DNA from: Ecdyonurus torrentis
Taxonomy: Eukaryota > Arthropoda > Insecta > Ephemeroptera > Heptageniidae
Length of the DNA: 64,000 bases
Direction of reading: 5' to 3'
Assembly: GCA_949318235.1 (NCBI GenBank)
Contig: OX439137.1
Span: 10,464,532-10,528,531 of the forward strand
A program made the translations under genes and the position numbers. Positions 28,161-41,953 of this stretch are shown piece after piece (positions within the stretch are counted from its first letter, which is position 1; each line of letters opens with the position of its first letter). The notes beneath the pieces were generated by a model. It was not told the origin of the DNA. It made no database searches and saw nothing but the letters and a program-made list of their open reading frames with translations.

Positions 28161-29446
28161 TTTCTATAATTTTTTACTTTTGGAAAAATGTACTATATAC
28201 ATTGCGGTGTAAAAAATACTGCGGTGTAAAAAAATATTAATAATTTATGTTTGATGGGATAGCCAGGACAACTTTAATTTGCATTATTGACAAAAAAAAA
28301 TATCGCAGATTTTGGTTAAACAAACCATTTTAGACTAATCAATCAATCTAAAAATTTACTAGTATATAATTAAAGAATATTATCATATTAACTACAACGA
28401 TTTCTATGCAACGTCATTCGCAAAGTACCAAAAAAAAAAAAAAAAAACAGAAAAAAAAAACTTTAATTTTTGTTTTTTAAGTTAATGAATTATTCTTATT
28501 AAAACGCCCTTTTACTTCTGCAAAGGTGACATATTAAACGTAAAAATTACAATACCAACATGTTTAACAAGCATGCGTTTATTACGCAGATTATTTCAAC
28601 TTCTTGTATTGGCCAGTAAATCCAACATCTGTTATACATTCAAAGTATAAAAAATTGTATTTCAATATATTAATCCAAATAAACTTTCATACTACTATGT
28701 CAAAAAATTGAACCTATAAAAAGTAGAAAAAAAAAAGGCATAGTAGACCTCAATTAATAATTAAAAAATTAATGTCAATATTTTTATTGGCAATGATTTT
28801 AGTTCCTGTTAAAAAAATAAAAATAAACTCTCATTACATTATAGTTTATTTTTACTCTAATTTTCTACAAAGAGGATGTTATACTGTACTCTCACTCCGT
28901 GAGATTTTTTTTTCTTTACTTATATTATGGTATAAGATGTCACCTTATTGCAATAAGACAACATACTAATAAACCGGTTTTATATATAAGACCTGTATGT
29001 AACTTCTTCTTCTTTTTTTCTATATACGTCAGCCTTGATATTCTTTATAAACTGACCTGATGACCCTTTCTTTTTATTTTTTGCAAAAATACCCATTAGA
29101 GGAGCATTCACATGTCTACTTGTTTTATACACTATTATTTATTATTATTATTTTTACTAATACTGAATTTAAATTGACTTTGTTATCCAAACAGGAAAAC
29201 AAAAATTAAACACGTAAATGTGTCATGTTAGTATCCGTCATCTAAAATTTTCTTTCATATAGGTGTAAACCTTTAGCACAGTAAAATGAATAGTAATAAT
29301 AATAAAATATAAGAAGACGGGTCTTTTATTCAAAAGGGTATAGTAAGTATAGGTGATAGCTAGTACTCTACAATGGTAAGATCCATTGTAAAGTTCTAAC
29401 AATTCAGCTTTTTCATACACATGGAAAGTATGTCATTATTGTGTAT

Positions 29447-29768
29447 AGGGTGGTTGTTTTCATGTTAAAGTCAACGCCATAAGTGAGCGCTAAATAACAT
29501 TGACCGGATAGGAAAATGGCACATTTTGCCAGTTTAAAAATTGTTCACAATTTTTTTGAGAGCATTGATGCTGTAAATAGGTTGAATTAGTACCTCCAGT
29601 ATGCAAAAAAAAAAAAAAAAAAAAAAACTAATAAAATGACCAAAAAATAGCTTATTTTTCAAAGAAAATAGCCAAAAACTACGTTTGTCCTATGCTGAGC
29701 AATGTTATTCATTGCTCAAGAAGAGCATCGAAAAGCATTCAGAATGACGTCATGCGTACACACACTAT
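29447..29768 (-). mobile_element. Family A MITE, copy 1
   Basis: Opens TAGGGTGGTTG and closes with CAGAATGACGTCATGCGTAC and CACACTATA. Shared internal blocks are GAGAGCATTGATGC, GGCACATTTTGCCAG and TCCTATGCTGAGCAATGTTA. It is the inverted counterpart of 31171-31492. Strand is relative to copy 3 and arbitrary. Confidence 0.75.
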
Positions 29769-30957
29769 AAATTTTGCTAAATTGTAACAGCATAAATACG
29801 TATACATTGGTAATATTTATGCTGGTGTGTAACATATAACATAAATTGTGTTTTGTAATGAATGATTGAATGGTGCTGAAAATGGACAAGTAGTATAATT
29901 ACTAAGGATTTATTTTTGTCCATGCATAAAAATATATAAACTACATGAATAACGCATTTTGTAAAATCATCCAAAATAAACTAATATTTTAACGCTTGTT
30001 TTTCCAAATAAAAACATTCAAATAGCAACAGAAATTTTCATAAAGTATAATAATAATTAAGTTAGGATTCATTTTAAAGGACTTATTTTTTTTGCTATTG
30101 CGAATTTCGTGATAAAATTCGTCATTATTATTATTATTTTGAGCTTATATATGTAACTTTGTGTTCAAATTATGCTACTTAAAATTTTAATAGAACTTAG
30201 TTTTGGTACAGACCATAACTTTATTGATTGCTAAGACGTTCGACGTATTAGCTTAATTACATTCATCAAGATTCACAATTTTTATTATTGTTATTTTTTA
30301 CTTGTTGCATTTTTTTAAATTTCTAATCAACACGTAAACACACCTGTAAATATTAATAGTTTCAATGTATTACTAAGATTGTAATGTATATCTATAAATG
30401 TAAGGAATGTGAATAAGCATATATTTAACTACTATTAGTAATTAAAAGAAATACTTGTTACTTTATTGCTATGACCTTTTTTTTATTTTAAATACCAAGG
30501 ATTTTGCTACTTGCAAAATCATTAAATCATTAAAAGTTAGATTTAAATTTAAAATATAGCTCCAATGATTTTTATAATAAAGAAATCATGGTAATTTATA
30601 ATAATTTTACTGCAATACAGTAAAATTTACCATATAGCTGGAAAAACCTACGGTAAAATCCAGTTTAATAAAGTTTTATATTTTTTTAATTATTACAATA
30701 TTTTTTTTTAATAGTGTTTCTATCCTCATAAAAAAAAATTAATTAAACTGGAAAAAAGAAGAAGTTGTAAGGCGTCACTGAAATTTTATTAAGATTTTAC
30801 TAAACATCTATGTGTCGTGACAAAATGCATGGAAATAAGACGACTCAATCGTTATGTGAATAGCATTACGAAACTTAATATCTTAGTAGACACTGAAATT
30901 TTATATTATAATAAAGACATGGTAAAATTTTTTTTCTGGATGAAAAAATTTATTTTG

Positions 30958-31158
30958 TCCTGGTCGCGTCAAAAGGGCTTATCTCCATTGATAAGCAAAT
31001 TGTTTTAGGGCGCATCTCCAGTGATCAGCAATTTTAGGGCGTATCTCCACTGGATATACTAAAGATTACTGGAGATACGCTCTAACTTTAATTTTGCTGA
31101 TCACTGTAGATACGCCCTAACTGATCAATAGAGATAAGCCATTTTGACGCGACCAGGA
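30958..31158. mobile_element. 201-bp near-perfect palindromic MITE
   Basis: TCCTGGTCGCGTCAAAA starts the left half and its complement ends the element. GGCTTATCTCCATTGAT pairs with ATCAATAGAGATAAGCC. Inside, GGGCG(C/T)ATCTCCA(G/C)TG occurs twice in tandem in the left half and is inverted twice in the right, so the halves consist of short repeated modules. It lies between two inverted family A copies. Confidence 0.8.
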
Positions 31159-31170
31159 TGATATAATAAA

Positions 31171-31492
31171 TAGGGTACGCATAACGTCATCCTGAATGCT
31201 TTTTGAAGCTCTTCTTGGGCAATGAATAACATTGCTTATATAGCATAGGACAAATAAGGGTTTTCGCTAATTTCTTTAGAAAATAAACATATTTTTTGTC
31301 ATTAATATGTTTCTTACATACTTGAAAACCTAATTCAACTATAATGCTAAGTGCTAAACTAATTCATTAATGCTCTCAAAAAAAATTGCTAAGTATTTTT
31401 AAACTGGCAAAATGTCTCATTTTTCTATACCAGCCCATGCTATTTAGTACTCACTTATAACGTTGACTTTAATATGAATGCAACCACCCTAT
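31171..31492 (+). mobile_element. Family A MITE, copy 2
   Basis: Opens TAGGGTACGCATAACGTCAT and closes TGAATGCAACCACCCTATA. The block AATGCTCTCAAAAAAAATTG and the GCATAGGACAAATA segment are shared with copies 1 and 3. It lies in inverse orientation to copy 1, 1.4 kb away. Confidence 0.75.
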
Positions 31493-32089
31493 ATAGATCT
31501 TTAAGCAATTATTATTTATCCTTATGAATACAAGAGTGCTTGCATGTCCATACTTGTATTGTTATACATATCTAGTGCATGAATTTGCATTTTACTACTG
31601 ATATAATATCAACGATGGAGCTAATATGGTATAGAGAAAATGGTAAGAACCACCTAAGTTCTAAATTTTTAGCATGCGAGACACTTTTAATTTCTTCCAG
31701 AAAACTACTGCACCGAGGCTAGATTTTTCTTTAACGTGGTAAACAAATTCACGTATTTTGAGCTAATAAAGTTTAATAGAAATGATTTTGTCATCACTTT
31801 TAAAAGCTTTATATGTATGAAAGCATTGTATTTCCACAAAGCAATAGAATATAAATTTACATATCACAGTTTCTGTAAAATACGTATAGCACTCATATAA
31901 ATGTATATTATAATACAATGGTTTAGATATGCAGCACGTAACTGAGCTATAAACATAATAATATACTTAAAGCATGCAGTTTTTTACAATATAAAAATCT
32001 ATGTAACATAATATAATATTGATATAAAAATCATTCACTTCAACGAGCTTTTGCTACCTATAATATATTATTTATATATCACATTTCAT

Positions 32090-32093
<4 letters not shown>

Positions 32094-32144
<51 letters not shown>
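32094..32144 (+). repeat. (AG)n microsatellite
   Basis: Pure AG repeat. Confidence 0.96.
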
Positions 32145-32147
<3 letters not shown>

Positions 32148-32292
32148 TTCAAATGCATAATTCAAATAAGTAAATTTACATCAATCGTGAAATTCACCAC
32201 ACATATTTAATAAAACTACATTCTTTTCATATTATTTAATTTAGATCAATTCGATTCAAATAATTTATAATTGAATATAATAAAGTCATTTC

Positions 32293-32294
<2 letters not shown>

Positions 32295-32340
<46 letters not shown>
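32295..32340. repeat. (TA)n microsatellite
   Basis: Pure TA repeat 150 bp after the AG tract. Confidence 0.96.
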
Positions 32341-32344
<4 letters not shown>

Positions 32345-32979
32345 AAACTATTTCTGGTATAAATTTTTATAGGAGATATTAAATTAAATTATTATAAACA
32401 TTAGAATGTTGTTATATTTTTATGTGCATAATTTACTTTTAGTATTAGTTATTACAGTTTTTAAAGAAATTGACATTTTTAAATTCCAATGAGATTGTTT
32501 AATTTTATATGTTATTAGTGTTTATATTAAAAAAAAATAAATAAATGACTTTTACAAAATAATTTTGTATTTTGATTACTATATTTATTACGTTTAAATT
32601 TTTAAACGGACAATTTTCAAAACCGCAATTATTTTTAAATTCAACACAATTTTCCCTACAGCTTTGAATATAGAGTAAAAGGGTGAAAATTTTTATATAT
32701 AGGAAAGTTTGATAATATAATTGGAGAAAACTTATTATTGAGATATATTTTTTAAGTTAATATTGTATCATTTTAATGTCATGAACATGCTACAAATTTT
32801 GGCCCCATTACAGTTTAAATTGGCATTGACTGAATGAATATATTCAAGAGATCTGTAGGTTGTACGAGTATTATCGCCCAAAATATATCGCTCATTTTAC
32901 TGTCTTGTTAAACAAACGTTTAGCTTTTTTTTTTTATTATTATTATTATTTTTTTTTAATTAGTAAACATTCAATAAAA

Positions 32980-33317
32980 CATGAGAAAGACTAAAAACAA
33001 AATAAAGGGTAATTTAATTTCATATTCTAAAAGAGAACATTGTTCTGAATCAATTGATATGCAAATTTCTAATTTCTGAGTTCATTAAGTATTTTTAATT
33101 AATTTTTTTAAGTTGTGAAATGACGTCACTTTAACTTTTTCCTATGCCAACATGAATAAGTTTACACCCATGATTTCATTTTTTGATTTTCAAAAATTCA
33201 TTAAAAATACTTAATGAGCTCGAAATTAGAAATTCACAAATCTGTCGACTCACAACAATATTCACGTTTAGAATATGCAATAAAATTACCCCCTAATTTA
33301 TTTGGTCTTCCTCATTG
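32980..33317. mobile_element. Family D MITE, copy 1
   Basis: Terminal regions are inverted: ATGAGAAAGACTAAA and AAAGGGTAATTT at the left pair with AAATTACCCCCTA and GGTCTTCCTCAT at the right. Internally GAGTTCATTAAGTATTTTTA is inverted later as TAAAAATACTTAATGAGCTC. It includes TGACGTCA at 33121-33128 and has no coding capacity. Confidence 0.75.
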
Positions 33318-33714
33318 AGAAATACATACTTTATTTTGCATGGTTTTGTAATGTATAAATACATACTTCCATACTCGGCTCGCTTCTTATGACTAGACCA
33401 CATAATACGAAAATAATTGTAATAATTTTTATATATACATAAAAAAAGCAAACAAAACAAAAGCTATCTTAAAAATCTTCATATTAAAAGACCATAAAAC
33501 AATATTTACACATCTTAAAGTTTAATATTTTATACACATCAATTCCTAAGACATTAATTACACGCCTTTTATAGGAAAAAAACATATTTTCATTTTGAAA
33601 ACACGCATGTTTTGATTTCCTGTTAATGTTTTGTACTACTTTCTTTGACATGAGAATCTTCTCTGCAGATTGCAGTTGAGTAGCGTGTATACCTCCCGCA
33701 TGATTGGAGAAGAA

Positions 33715-33844
<130 letters not shown>

Positions 33845-34342
33845 TGATTGATGAATGATGAGCAATCTAATGACATTTATATGAAATTTATTTAATGTAA
33901 AATAGTAAAATAAGTTTATGTTCTTTAAAAAGAATATTGCAAAGAAATTTTATGTATAATTGCATATATTATATTATAAGCATGCTTTATGATTATTAGA
34001 TAGTATATTATAGAAATCTGTGTTCACTGAGCTAAAGATAAACTTCTGCACTCTGGCTAAACAATTTGTTTTTATCTGCTGCATGCGAGTAAGCGTATAA
34101 TATAGAGAAAATTAAAGGTCCACGAACTTGGTAATTATTATGTACAAGAAAAACGTTTATAAAAATAGAAAAATGACTTGTGAAGAGAAAATAATAACAA
34201 TGAGATATGATTGTTAGTACCATCGCATAAAGTTTTATTTTTCCCAATAAAAGGTTCAGTGAAAGGGGAAAAAAGATTAAGTGGAGTCATGCAAGATAAA
34301 AAGATTTTAATATTGAATAAGTAACGAATAAACAAATAAATA

Positions 34343-34455
<113 letters not shown>

Positions 34456-34866
34456 ATTTCTATAGCTCCATAAAAGAGGACCAAAATTTCTCTATTATAG
34501 TGTATTGCAAAATAAATTTTGTTTTTCAATGTAAAACGTATAGCTTCTTTTGATATCTTTCATTTTATAACTTTTTGGAACAAACCATTCAAACCAAGAT
34601 ATATATGATTTGTACATAAATATATATTTTTATTTTGCAATTTCTTAATAACAGGTTGAATTAAATTTGAAAAAGTCTACTATAAAGTGATTGATGATAA
34701 TCTTGAAGTGTGTGCTAGTTGGGCTTATTATAAGGTGAAAAAATTATACAGTTGAATGCTTTGTAACCTTTTTTTTTACAATAATTATAAGTGTATACTT
34801 TGATTCCAGAAGCTATTTATTATAAATTATTATGTTATTTATGGTATTACATTATATTGGGTTTTG

Positions 34867-34899
34867 ATCTCTCTCTCTCTCCCTCCCTCCCTCCCTCCA
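34867..34899 (+). repeat. (TC)n-(CCCT)n compound repeat
   Basis: TC units change to CCCT units. Confidence 0.9.
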
Positions 34900-34989
34900 G
34901 AACTATCTCTACTATCTTATTCAAGTTAAATTAAGTTTCATTATGCAATTTGTTTACGCATGATAATATTATCAAAAATTCTATATAAT

Positions 34990-35153
34990 CTTAATATTTT
35001 ACTTATTAGATAGGTCAGGATTATTTCCGGTGCAGGTGCTGCTCCACAAGTGTGGTGCGCCGACATGTGCATCAACCCCCTCCCCCCTCGTGTGATATTA
35101 TCTGTATGTGAGGTCACTCGAGTCATGTTTTGCTCTCAGACGAGCATCACATA
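34990..35153. other. Compositional island, function unknown
   Basis: About 140 bp near 35014-35153 have roughly half G+C, with several CpGs and a C-rich tract (CCCCCTCCCCCC). A 61-codon minus-strand frame crosses it and a donor-like AATAA/GTAAAA lies at its far side. It could be an exon, a 5' untranslated or regulatory island, or a repeat fragment. No second copy was noticed in the window. Confidence 0.25.
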
Positions 35154-35397
35154 AACACAAATAGAAAATAATAAAAATAAAAACGCATTTATAAAATATT
35201 AAATTATTTCAATATCTCTCTTCCTCCACCCTCCAAGAATTTGATTAATCAATGAACACGATAGATCGAAGAAAATTATTTCAAACATAATAAGTACAAT
35301 GTGTACAAGAAAAATCTATATAGCATGCAAGTTAAATATTTTTAACGCTGTAAATATTATTGTACAATCGTGTGTTTTAAAACTAAAATCTTACATA

Positions 35398-35398
<1 letters not shown>

Positions 35399-35439
<41 letters not shown>
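35399..35439 (+). repeat. A41 homopolymer
   Basis: Forty-one consecutive A, followed by CGAAA as after the A40 tract at 4266-4305. Confidence 0.95.
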
Positions 35440-35440
<1 letters not shown>

Positions 35441-37257
35441 GAAACAATTTAAAATTATTATTTTAGAAATTTATGAGTGATTCAAAAATTACTATAATTT
35501 ATCTTCGTTTGTTTAATAACAAACAAGTAAAATTACACTTATTTTTACTTGTCAAATAATGAAAGGTGTTGCGTTTCTGACTATATATACAAAAAGAGAA
35601 AAAGTGAGCTATTAAATAAATATTATACCTATATTCATTATATTACATGGTTCCATTCATTCTTGTACTCCTACGTGATGGGACTTTTATGGAAGCTTCA
35701 GGTCATATAGAAACTAAATATAATATAATACAATGTAACAATATTATAAATATAATATATAAAATTTAGTGCAGTGAAAAGCAAAATTGATACACGTTAT
35801 TATATTATGTTAAAGTTTTCGAATTTTTTTCTCCAATGTTGTTACAGAGTTGACAAAAAAATACAGCAATTTTAAAAACAAGCTCGACCTTATTATGAAA
35901 GGGGAAGAAGAAGAGAGAAAAAAAAAACGCATCTGACTTGTGAGAGGAAAAAAAATCACTATACAAATTATTTATGAAGTTTCTTTTTCAAATGAAAAAA
36001 AAATCAAAACTTAAAATGAAGCCCGCGCTAAAAACAAGAAGAAAAAATAAAAATATTATTTCACTGATTCTAATAAACAACGGATCAATGCAAAAATTTG
36101 GCATATTATCAGCGAAATATTGAAGTAAATACTTATGAAATTGAATCCTCATCACTTATATAAAAATTGTAATAGCGTGGGTACATCCAGTTAAAACCAT
36201 ACTCTTTCTAGTTTTGGCCGAATTATTAATATGAACTCGCTCTATGTTTTACCAAAATGTTTGCTTCAAATTTTGTTATTAATTGTCTTAGAAAGAGAGA
36301 ATATGATTAAAAAAAAAAAAAAAAAAACTAAAACTTCTTTTAAAATGGCAACAATAAAAAAGTAAACAAATCCACAAATGTTAGAATAAACACAGCAATA
36401 TATCAAATTCTAACAATTTTCCGGAAACACATCAACATAGCTATATATTTAAAATTAATAGAAACCACTCATCAAAATCAAAAAAATTATTAATTAATTT
36501 TGATATATGTGTATTTTTTAATAGAAAGCGTTGATCACTAAGATGTGATTTCATAACTTAATTATAAAAACTATAAAAATTAGAAATAAATAAATTAAAA
36601 AATTACCAATATATAAGTCAATATTAATTAATGTTACATCATTGAATATAACAATCTATAGACCCCATGCAGTGGAAAGAAATTGATGTGACAAAATATT
36701 ATAATGAAAAAAAAAATGTTAGAAATTTTTAAACTTGCAAATTCATAAAGTGAAAGTCTTTACAAAAAGATGAGTATAAAAACTTGTTTCTTAAAAAAAT
36801 GCATCTTTGTTATGGCAGATTAAAGATTTGTATGTAAATTTTATTGTGTCTTTTTTTTTTTATATCGCGTGTCTATGAAAGTTTGTTTAAATAGGACATG
36901 TGACTTTTTTTACGCACATTTTTTTAAGAGAGAACGAAGCAAAATCACAAATAAATTTACTGATTTTTTTCCTTGCCCTTTTAAATATAGTTAATTTTAT
37001 TTAAATGTTTATAGAATTTAAATTTTGTGTAACTGAAAATTTTAGTAGCTCGATTGTGGTAGTGCTTAACTTAAAACTGATATATTGGACGTATTAGTCA
37101 AGGACCGGTTTTTATCCAGGTGTTCTCCACCTGGACAGAATTTACCTAAAAAAAATAGTTATTGAAAAATAAAATTTTAATTACCATATTTTGTTGTGCA
37201 TTGCTACGAAATAAGAATGAATGGAGCAGTATTTCTAGGTGAATAATAGTAAAATTG

Positions 37258-37259
<2 letters not shown>

Positions 37260-37304
<45 letters not shown>
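37260..37304 (+). repeat. (AG)n microsatellite
   Basis: Pure AG, 17 bp before a truncated family C fragment. Confidence 0.96.
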
Positions 37305-37306
<2 letters not shown>

Positions 37307-37320
37307 ATGACCAATTCTGC

Positions 37321-37415
37321 AATTCTTGGTAAAAAATGTCAACAGTTTTGAAGATCCCATTTCGTGTTTATTCATTAAAAAGCACATGTTGTTTTATGTG
37401 GTCTATGGCTTTAAA
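37321..37415 (-). mobile_element. Family C MITE, truncated fragment
   Basis: ACAGTTTTGAAGATCCCATT, TCGTGTTTATTCATTAAAAA and TTATGTGGTCTATGGCTTTA are the exact or near-exact reverse complement of the first 95 bp of copy 1. The fragment starts 17 bp after a (GA)n tract, and the remaining two thirds of the element are missing. Confidence 0.75.
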
Positions 37416-38099
37416 TTGTAACAACGTTACTGCCTATGTCTACTCTTAAGTCATATTATATAGATATAGTAAATCAGTATAAACGATCAACAAACAAGTA
37501 TGTAGTAAAAATACATAACTGTACTACACTGTACAATATAAATTGTAAATTTTTCCCCTGAGGGAAAAATGATTCAAATAATTCTAAAATAGTTCCAATA
37601 TAAATAACAATACAAATAAAAAAGAATTCAAGACCTTGAAATCAACAAATAAATATAAAACTTAATTAAAAAGTTAGCTAAGATATCACACAAAAATACA
37701 TTATCTGGACAACAAATAAATAATTCAAAGAGACAACACAATTTTAACCAAAGAAAAAAAAAAGTAACACCAAGGACATAAAGATCATGAACTAAAGATA
37801 TATAATAATAACAATAATTATTACATTTAGAATTTCAATGACATGAAAGTTGTAGGTAAACAATATTTTATATCATACACGGCAGTGTAGAGTTTTATAG
37901 TATAATATGTGATTTATGTTGCAAGACAACGGAGAAAAAAACTCATTTGCATAATCGTTAATTTGCAATAAAATTTTATGATTCTGCGCAATGAAAAACA
38001 ACATAACTATTATCCTCCTGTATTATTCTAAAATTTATTTCATAGTATACATGTATGATATTTTTAATGCGGAAAATGAGATTTGACTAGAAATCTTAT

Positions 38100-38197
38100 A
38101 TTTTGCTTAGTTCTATACTTCAGAACCATGTATCTATTAAAGCCAATAAGGTTCAATGTTAATTTCAATAATATTTTTCTCCTCTGGTCATGGGGTC

Positions 38198-38233
<36 letters not shown>

Positions 38234-38330
38234 AAAGTAGTTGTTATCAATCATTTTCAAATGCTATAAAAAAGTAGGGGTTCGATTTTAGATCTCAGAG
38301 ATAAACTCCTTCTATACGACAACTATACAT
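38100..38330 (+). mobile_element. Possible degraded family E relic
   Basis: AATGTTAATTTCAATAATAT and TTTTTCTCCTCTGGTCATGG resemble the middle of family E, interrupted by a T28-like tract. The ends are not recognisable. Confidence 0.35.
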
Positions 38331-38686
38331 AATATTTTTTATGTCCTGTATGTGCGCAATATCAGAGATTGTAATATTCAATACAATAATTAATATAATT
38401 TTCCCCCAAGGCTTCATAAATTGATATTTAAAATCAGTTATGTTAAATACTATTACAAGCATGCACTTAAGAAAAAATAATAATAATAAATAATAATAAA
38501 AAATTCTAACGATTATTTTTTTTCAATGTATCTTTTATTGCCAGTAACGAGTTTTTAATCAAAAGTGCTCAGAAAATTGAATTTCAGATGAAGACCCTTA
38601 AGTTCCTATACACTTTAGAATTGCAGGGTCATATTTCATGAAATTTTTTTAGAAAAGTACTGCAGTCAGAACCTTTTTATATGTTG

Positions 38687-38719
<33 letters not shown>

Positions 38720-40131
38720 CAGAAAAAAACAGAAAAAAAAAACAGAAAAAAGAAAAGAAATGAAAAGGAAAAGAAAAGAAAAAAAATAGCAGAGTTGTTA
38801 AAAGGTAAAATTTCACCTCAAATAAGGTAAGATTTAATTACCTAAACGTCTTTGAACGCTATCGGCTTAATCTTTTATTCCTTACATTAGTGAGTGTTGC
38901 AATTCCAAAAATACTACTTACGTGTGCCTGTATCTAATTTTTTTAATGAACTCTTTGTTACGATACTGAAAATTAATTCCACTTTATTAAGATATTTTAT
39001 TCAATTATATGGACCAAGGATAATAGTTTTTAAAAATAAAATTAGAAAAACAATATAGTACTATTATATTATGTCAACATTATTTTTAGCACAACAATAT
39101 ACAATTACAATATTATCGTTTTTTACAATTATTATACTATAATATAGTGTTACTTTCATTGTTACATTACTGTAAAGTTGATTTATTTACGTAAAAATTA
39201 TTCAAGGTCTAATGTGTGTTCTACTTGTTTAATATATTAGAACCGGAAAATAGAAAAAATTATATTAACTTTAATGTAAAAACTTCAAATCTATATTATA
39301 ATGGAACATTTATAAAATGAATGTATATTATTAAATAATATAAGAAAAAGGCATATTGAAATAAACTCTGCAAACTAATTTATGTAAAATATTGTTGTAT
39401 GAATCTCTATTATTTTTCATAGTACAGTCATTCTTTATTATATGGTACAGTATAATATGTCTTTTTTGTTATATAATGTATGACATTCATTTCATTTTAA
39501 TTGTATAAAATTTTACATAATATATATAACGTACTTTATTTCTTTATTTTGATTTCGGTGCATTATGGCAATTTCTATACCGTTTAAAATGTTTCTTGGC
39601 CAGAAGAAGGACTTTTTTTTTTTTTTTTTTTTTTGTTTGTTTAGTAATGTTTAGATTAAATTTAGAAATTTTTGTCGAGACCCATTTAAACCCATTTGAT
39701 GTGATGTTAGTGTATAAACTACCAATATCTAATACATTAAAAAAAATTATAACATATTACCAATTATTTTCATACTAAAACTCGCGTGACTTTAAAAGCA
39801 CAATTCATTCATTTTCTTATTTAATTCTCAGATAATGTGTTTGATAATTAAAGTACTTATTTGTTTTTTATGTACAGATTTAATAACGTGTCTTTGCTGT
39901 ACGAAGTCATGGAATACATTAACGCATGTATGATCTGTCATACTTTTGCATAGGACCATTGAAATCAGTATTTTAAAATATTTAAGCAAAAATAAGAATA
40001 ATATTTATAAATTGAAAAATATAATTAATTTTTTATTTATGAGATAATCTAAGCTTTAAAACAATTAATTATTTAGGGAGACGATTTATCACCAATTAAA
40101 AAGAAGATAATTACAAATATAATTGCACACT

Positions 40132-40258
<127 letters not shown>

Positions 40259-40871
40259 TCAAGGAAATGCATTTACAATTTCTACAATAAACTAAAAGAA
40301 CGTAAATACATAAAATGATATATTATATGCAACTAAAATTTACTATACTATAGCCCTTTTACTATACAGTATATAAGTATTTATCAAAGATATATATTTT
40401 TATCTTAAAATAATATAAATAAGTAGAGCAATCGATAAACCAATAGTAGAAAATGTAATTGAACACATGTATATATCCGCATTATAACGGCATAAGTAAA
40501 AGCTGCAAGATATATTGGAGACAAAAATGCAATTGTCCTGCATTTTAATCTATAGTTAGTATTGTATGTATTAATAAATATAAATAAAACAACAATGCAA
40601 ACTAAATCAGGAAGAGAAACATGTTTCTACACTTTTTTTTCTTCTTCTATTGTTAAATTATACATGAAAATACTACATAATTTTATATATATACAACGCG
40701 TAACAGAGTACCTATAATAAGAAGGTATGTGTCTATTTATACTTGATAATTAATTCTTTTTTTAATCAAATTCAAAAATAAGATTGTGTAAGTATATTTT
40801 GTTTCATTTTGTGTTCAAATGGATGAGCAACATATTTTTGTAAACTTTTTAAATCTTCGTAATACTCCTTT

Positions 40872-41038
<167 letters not shown>

Positions 41039-41205
41039 TATGATTATATAATGAAAAAATCTTATACGTATAGAGTAAAAATATTACGAACTCCGTTCTG
41101 TTTCTATACAACATTTATCTTTATTGATCTCATCTTCCTTCGTGCAACCAAGTAATAACATGCACTTTTGTGAAAACAATTTTTTGTGAAACGTTATACC
41201 AAGCA

Positions 41206-41285
41206 GGTAGCGTGGCCGAGTGGTCTAAGGCGCTGGTTTTAGGCACCAGTCCGCAAGGGCGTGGGTTCGAATCCCACCGCTATCA
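41206..41285 (+). tRNA. tRNA-Leu, anticodon UAG
   Basis: Cloverleaf tRNA that reads CUA leucine codons. The 7-bp acceptor stem pairs GGTAGCG with CGCTATC (one G-U pair) and has discriminator A. The D stem is GCC/GGC. The anticodon stem CTGGT/ACCAG holds a seven-base loop with TAG at 41240-41242. A long class II variable arm, typical of leucine and serine tRNAs, follows, and the T arm is GTGGG-TTCGAAT-CCCAC. The A box (TGGCCGAGTGG) and B box (GGTTCGAATCC) for RNA polymerase III are intact. There is no intron, and CCA is not encoded, as usual in eukaryotes. A TTGA microsatellite ends 170 bp upstream. All stems are intact, so a functional gene is likely. Confidence 0.96.
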
Positions 41286-41287
41286 AC

Positions 41288-41295
41288 TTTTTTTT
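41288..41295 (+). terminator. Poly-T RNA polymerase III terminator of the tRNA-Leu gene
   Basis: A run of eight T on the sense strand begins three bases after the tRNA 3' end, the standard pol III termination signal. Confidence 0.85.
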
Positions 41296-41917
41296 ATTAT
41301 TATTTAATTATTATTAAAATCAATACTAATAATAAATCATGAGACACGTTTTTATGTATATTTTATATAAAAATATTTGCTGTGGTAAATAGTATGCTAA
41401 AAAATAAATGAAAAGAGAGCTATTGAGAGAATTTATTTGTAATAAATTGCCTAAGGTTTTTAGAGTTTAGATTTTAAATTATACCGTAATCTTAATGTAA
41501 ACGATACTATTATTACGTTAATTTAAGGGATTGCCGAAAGTTTTACTGAAATTTATTGTAAATTACAGTGAATTTAAAGAGCCACTCGATCGTACTCAAA
41601 ACAAAATTTCTCTTCTTTGATGAATTATAGGATATGACCCATCATTACCTACGTTACCTACAGACTGGAGAAAAAAACTTGTTAAGAAGGCAACCACCTT
41701 TTTAATTTGTTTTGTATTCTGGTAAACATGACGTCACGTTTATGCCAATATTTTAGTTTGTGGAGCAACAAGAGACAAACATGTGTCCCATCTCATGCGT
41801 GATTTAACACATTGCATATTTCAGTATAATTATAGTATCCCTTTAAGTATCTCTGGTCATATTTTGCATGTATTTCATCGCGTTTTATTGTACTACAAAC
41901 ATAATATAATATTTCAT

Positions 41918-41953
<36 letters not shown>

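Noticed and set aside
30817..31008. 63-codon frame ending in the 31.0-kb palindrome
   Set aside because: It runs from flanking DNA into a MITE end, so it is not a gene.
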